The notes beneath the pieces were generated by a model. The model saw only the letters and a list, made by a program, of their open reading frames with translations. It did no database searches and was not told the DNA's origin. From positions 1 to 64,000 of the forward strand of contig OY282448.1 of NCBI GenBank assembly GCA_958296175.1: a DNA stretch of 64,000 nt, read 5' to 3'. The DNA is from an uncultured Chloroflexota bacterium (GTDB taxonomy: Bacteria; Chloroflexota; UBA11872). Below, in pieces: positions 61,148 to 64,000 of the stretch (position 1 is the first letter of the stretch; each line of letters opens with the position of its first letter). The translations under genes were made by a program, and so were the position numbers.

Positions 61148-61703
61148 GCCGCGGCTGCAGGCGGACCTGCCGGACGGCGACCTGGACGAGGGGTACGCCG
61201 AGCTGCGCGCGAACCTGCTGGCGGCGCTGGGGGCCACGGAGCGCGCGGTGGTGGTGGTGACCAGCCCGCACGCCGCCGAACCGCGCCGCCGCGTGGCCGC
61301 GCACCTGGCGGCCGCGCTGACGCCGTCGGGGCGGCGGGTGTGGCTGCTGGACGCGGACGCGGGCGAGACGGCGACCGACGCCGAGGTGGACGCCGCGCCC
61401 GACGCGCCGGACGGGTTGTTCATGAGCACGTCGCCGGCCGTCACGGCCGGCGACCCGGCGCTGCTGTCGGCGCCTGCGGACCTGGCCGAGCTGCGGGTTC
61501 GGGCACACGAGCACGACGTGACGATCGTGGCCGCGCCGCCCTTGCTGGACGCGCCCGACGCGCGCGCGCTGGCCGCGCGGGCGGACGGCGTGCTGCTGGT
61601 GGTGGTGCATGGGCACTCGAACCGCGACGACGCCGTGCGCGCGCGCGCGGTGCTGGCGCAGGTGGGCGCCACCCTGCTGGGCGCCGTGGTGGTGCAGGTG
61701 TAG
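61140..61703 (+). CDS. CpsD/BY-kinase-like protein without a Walker A motif
   Basis: 187 residues from an ATG overlapping the gene before. It aligns by eye with CpsD/YwqD: DEGYAELRANLLAAL, VVVVTSPHAAEPRRRVAAHLAAAL where the phosphate loop GEGKST should be, WLLDADAGE for the Walker A' motif, VTIVAAPPLLDAPDARALAARADGVLLVV for Walker B, and a normal last strand LLGAVVVQV. Without GK(S/T) it should not bind ATP in the usual way, and there is no Tyr-rich tail. It may regulate the Wzz-like pair as a pseudokinase. Confidence 0.75.
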   Translation: MTKPRLQADLPDGDLDEGYAELRANLLAALGATERAVVVVTSPHAAEPRRRVAAHLAAALTPSGRRVWLLDADAGETATDAEVDAAPDAPDGLFMSTSPAVTAGDPALLSAPADLAELRVRAHEHDVTIVAAPPLLDAPDARALAARADGVLLVVVHGHSNRDDAVRARAVLAQVGATLLGAVVVQV

Positions 61704-61756
61704 ACGGCGCGGCAGTTCGCGCGTCCGGCCCGCGGGCGCGCGGCGCGGGGTGCGGC

Positions 61757-62773
61757 TCAGGTGGTGCGGCGCAGCGGTCCCACCTCGGATATCGGCAGCT
61801 CGGCTGCGCGCAGGCGCGCGTAGGCCGTCTGCGCGGCGCTGTCGGCAGACGCCATCACGTCGGCGGGAACGTCGGCCTGAACCGCGGCGACGGCGGCGTC
61901 CACTTCGGCCGGCGTGCGGAAGCCCACCAGGGCGGTGGAGACGGCCGGCTCCTCCAGCACCCAGCGCAGCGCCAGTTGCGCCGTGGTGAGATGCACGCGC
62001 GCGGCGGCGTCGGTCACCTCGTCCACCGCTTCCAGCGTGTCGGGCAAGAAGGCCGGATCGAACAGCGGCAGCCCAAACGCCTGGCCGCTCTTGCGCCAGT
62101 CGTCGTCGTCGAACTGCGGGTCGGCACTGAACGTGCCCGTCAGCACGCCATGCGCCAGCGAGCCGTAGGCCATGACGCCGATGTCGTGCCGCGCGCAGTA
62201 GGGGATGATCTCGTCCTGCTTGCGTCGGTCGAGCATGTGGTAACCGACCTGGTTGGCCACCAGGGTCGTGACTGCGCGGGCCTCGTTCATCTGCGCGGTG
62301 GAGTAGTTGGACACCCCCACGTGGCCGATCTTGCCGGCGTTTTGCAGCTCCTCCATGGCGCGCATGGTTTCGTCGATGGGGGTGTCCGGGTCGGGCCAAT
62401 GGATGAGGTAGACGTCGATGCGGTCGGTTCCCAGTTCGCGCAGGCTGGCCTCGCATTGCTCGCGCAGCACGTGCGGGCGCGAGTCGCGGAAAAACGCGTC
62501 CGCCCGCTCGTTGGGGACGATGCCCGTCTTGGTGACCAGCACGACCTCGTCCCAATGCCCCTGCAAGGCGCGGCCCATGAGCGATTCCGAGTGGCCGACG
62601 CCGTACGCCAGCGCCGTGTCGAACAGCGTGATGCCCTGATCCAGGGCGCGTTGCACGGAGGCGAGCGCGTCGTCGTCGTTGCGGGACCCGTAGCGGGCGC
62701 CGCCCATCGGCCAGCCGCCGAAACCGAGAGCCGAGACTTGGAGGCCTGAGCTTCCCAACGTTCGGTATTGCAT
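61757..62773 (-). CDS. Aldo/keto reductase
   Basis: 338 residues from the ATG at 62773 (MQYRTLGSSGLQVSALGFGG). A TIM barrel with GITLFDTALAYGVGHSESLMGRAL (catalytic Asp and Tyr), VVLVTKTG (Lys), DVYLIHWPD (His), GHVGVSNYSTAQM and the NADPH-binding ALVGFRTPAEVDAAV near the C-terminus. It reduces carbonyls on sugars or similar compounds with NADPH; substrate unknown. Convergent with the exopolysaccharide operon. Confidence 0.93.
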   Translation of the reverse strand: MQYRTLGSSGLQVSALGFGGWPMGGARYGSRNDDDALASVQRALDQGITLFDTALAYGVGHSESLMGRALQGHWDEVVLVTKTGIVPNERADAFFRDSRPHVLREQCEASLRELGTDRIDVYLIHWPDPDTPIDETMRAMEELQNAGKIGHVGVSNYSTAQMNEARAVTTLVANQVGYHMLDRRKQDEIIPYCARHDIGVMAYGSLAHGVLTGTFSADPQFDDDDWRKSGQAFGLPLFDPAFLPDTLEAVDEVTDAAARVHLTTAQLALRWVLEEPAVSTALVGFRTPAEVDAAVAAVQADVPADVMASADSAAQTAYARLRAAELPISEVGPLRRTT

Positions 62774-63183
62774 GGAGCGCACCCCCGCGAACCGTGGTCG
62801 GCGCAGCATGGCCGCCGGACGGGCGGGTCGTCAACTGGGCGGCCGTCCGAGCCCTTGCGGCCTGCGCGCGGGTCATACCGGTCCAGACTTGGCCGACGGC
62901 TGCACGCGCACCCTTGCGGCCTTACGCCATCCCGGCACCGGCGCGCCGGCAGCACGCGCACCCTTGCGGCCTGCGCGCGCGGGACATTACGCCATCCCTG
63001 GCGGGCCGCCGCGAAGGCGTCCACCGCGGCGGCCTGCGCGCGGACCTAACGGACCTCGACGACACGGGATGCCGGCGTAGCCGCAGGCGGGCGGTGCTGC
63101 TAGAATGCCGCACGCGAGCGAGGCGCGCCGCAGCCGGCGCGTGCCGCAGCAACGGATTCGACACGTCAGCAGCAGGATTCCCC
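62774..63183. repeat. Gap upstream of rplU with short interspersed repeats
   Basis: 410 bp without a gene. GCACGCGCACCCTTGCGGCC occurs at 62902-62921 and 62952-62971, a partial copy CCCTTGCGGCCTGCGCGCG lies at ~62852, and TTACGCCATCCC occurs at 62922 and 62987. Closer to rplU, a TAGAAT hexamer (~63101) could be a -10 box. The rplU leader may carry autoregulatory RNA structure, but none is clear. Confidence 0.65.
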
Positions 63184-63558
63184 ATGGCTTTTGCGGTTTT
63201 TGTGTCCGGCGGCAAGCAGTACCGTGTGCAGCCTGGCGACGTGGTCGAGGTCGAGCGCCTGGAAGGCGTGGAGCCCGGCCCCACCACCTTCAGCGACGTG
63301 TTGATGGTGGAGGGCGCCGACGGCTTGCAGGTCGGCCAGCCGACCGTTGCGGGGGCCGAGGTGCAGGCGCAGGTGCTGGGGCATATCCGCGGCCCCAAGA
63401 TTCGGGTGTTCACCTATCAGGCCAAGAAGCGCCACCGCCGGCGTCTGGGCCACCGCCAGCCGCTGACCCGTGTGCGCATCGAGGCTATCGGCCCGCGCGG
63501 TGCGGGGTCCGACGAGGCGGAGACGCGCGCCGCGCCGGCATCCGCCGGGGCGGACTAA
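63184..63558 (+). CDS. rplU: 50S ribosomal protein L21
   Basis: 124 residues; AGGA before the ATG. MAFAVFVSGGKQYRVQPGDVVEVERLEG, SDVLMVEGADGLQVGQPTVAGAEVQAQVLGHIRGPKI, and KKRHRRRLGHRQPLTRVRIEAI cover the whole L21 fold. The ~20-residue Ala/Glu-rich tail is an extension past the usual ~103. Forms the usual pair with rpmA 52 bp downstream. Confidence 0.97.
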   Translation: MAFAVFVSGGKQYRVQPGDVVEVERLEGVEPGPTTFSDVLMVEGADGLQVGQPTVAGAEVQAQVLGHIRGPKIRVFTYQAKKRHRRRLGHRQPLTRVRIEAIGPRGAGSDEAETRAAPASAGAD

Positions 63559-63610
63559 GGGCGGCCCGGCGGCAACGGGTCGGATGTAACCAGAAGGAGT
63601 AGAGCACGTC

Positions 63611-63865
63611 ATGGCGCACAAAAAAGGCCTGGGCAGCAGCCGCAACGGCCGCGACAGCAACCCCAAGATGCTGGGGGTCAAGAGGTTTGCCGGCGAGCAC
63701 GTGCGCACCGGCCAGATCATCGTCCGCCAGCGCGGCACGCGCCTGCTGCCGGGCGAGCACGTGGGCCTGGGGCGCGACCACACGCTGTTCGCGCTGACCG
63801 AAGGCACGCTGGTGTTCGAGCGGACGCGCGGCCGCAAGCGCGTGCGCGTTCAGCCCGCCGCCTAG
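63611..63865 (+). CDS. rpmA: 50S ribosomal protein L27
   Basis: 84 residues; AAGGAG before the [34 protein letters not shown] is the L27 start, whose N-terminus reaches the peptidyl-transferase centre. [36 protein letters not shown] completes the family. It begins directly with MAHKK, with no cleaved N-terminal extension of the Firmicutes kind. Confidence 0.97.
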   Translation: MAHKKGLGSSRNGRDSNPKMLGVKRFAGEHVRTGQIIVRQRGTRLLPGEHVGLGRDHTLFALTEGTLVFERTRGRKRVRVQPAA

Positions 63866-63928
63866 CGCGCCGCGCGGCTTTTGCGCATCCGTCCGCCGCT
63901 CTCTTACCCTCATCCCCGTTGGAGACCT

Positions 63929-64000
63929 ATGCGTAACTCCCAGACGAGGGGGCGCCGACGAACCAGTTGCGGCAACGGTGCGCCCTGCGCCTCCTGGATT
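63929..64000 (+). CDS. Possible start of a gene, cut by the window end
   Basis: An ATG with GGAG 8 bp upstream opens a frame that is still open at 64000 (24 codons, basic, with cysteines: MRNSQTRGRRRTSCGNG). It follows rpmA by 63 bp. Too short to identify. Confidence 0.35.
   Translation, partial: MRNSQTRGRRRTSCGNGAPCASWI

Noticed and set aside
62851..62998. Possible CRISPR-like array upstream of rplU
   Set aside because: Only two or three short copies, uneven spacing, GC-rich interspersed pieces and no cas genes.

Overview
This window is GC-rich, compactly coded bacterial DNA. The content suggests a member of the Chloroflexota: a seven-iron ferredoxin of the FdxA type, proteins with long Pro/Thr 'TPTP' linkers, many TTG/GTG starts, an infC not followed by rpmI-rplT, and PhyH dioxygenase, sulfatase and heterotetrameric sarcosine-oxidase genes of the kind common in marine or sponge-associated Chloroflexota. 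This placement is an inference; no rRNA is present to settle it.

Layout. 1-7.5 kb: the end of an SLC13-type permease, then a tightly overlapping soxB-soxD-soxA-soxG operon with a metallo-beta-lactamase-fold gene, then a ferredoxin. 7.7-15.8 kb: a secreted glycosidase-like lipoprotein, an SPFH protein, tRNA-Val and tRNA-Phe, a MarR regulator, and a PhyH dioxygenase divergent from a phosphonoacetate hydrolase, followed by a sulfatase and a small lipoprotein. 15.9-20.1 kb: an acquired island with an AT-richer DUF4062 protein and an MmeI-like type IIG restriction-modification enzyme that carries heptanucleotide repeats inside the gene and at its ribosome-binding region. 20.2-26.8 kb: tRNA-Gly, a large PP2C-like/propeller membrane protein, infC, a run of overlapping tiny ORFs, and aspS. 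27-38.7 kb: an AT-richer membrane protein, an esterase-like hydrolase, a Fic/Doc toxin pair, an AI-2E-type permease coupled to a heterodimeric ABC exporter, a decayed stretch, then NIPSNAP, TIM-barrel, tRNA-Arg and SRPBCC genes. 39-45.6 kb: an M23 peptidase, a Tat-exported (alpha/alpha)6-type glycosidase-like protein, a YihY-type membrane protein and a sugar-ABC ATPase.

45.8-54.7 kb is the most striking part. It holds a two-gene module (PLD-nuclease/SNF2-type helicase plus a large Eco57I-like adenine methyltransferase with an AT-rich swapped specificity end), followed by a convergent cluster of four small unrecognised genes, two of them clear paralogues. 54.8-61.7 kb: a DprA-like gene and an exopolysaccharide operon (glycosyltransferase, polyprenyl glycosylphosphotransferase, second glycosyltransferase, two Wzz-like proteins, and a BY-kinase-like protein without a Walker A motif). 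61.7-64 kb: an aldo/keto reductase, then rplU and rpmA.

Repeats are a theme. A palindromic family centred on CCCTCTCCC/GGGAGAGGG occurs at five or more places, one of them in frame inside a glycosyltransferase. A GGATTCC..GGAATGACGG type of repeat occurs between genes and, in a degraded form, in frame inside soxG. Heptamer runs lie in the restriction gene.
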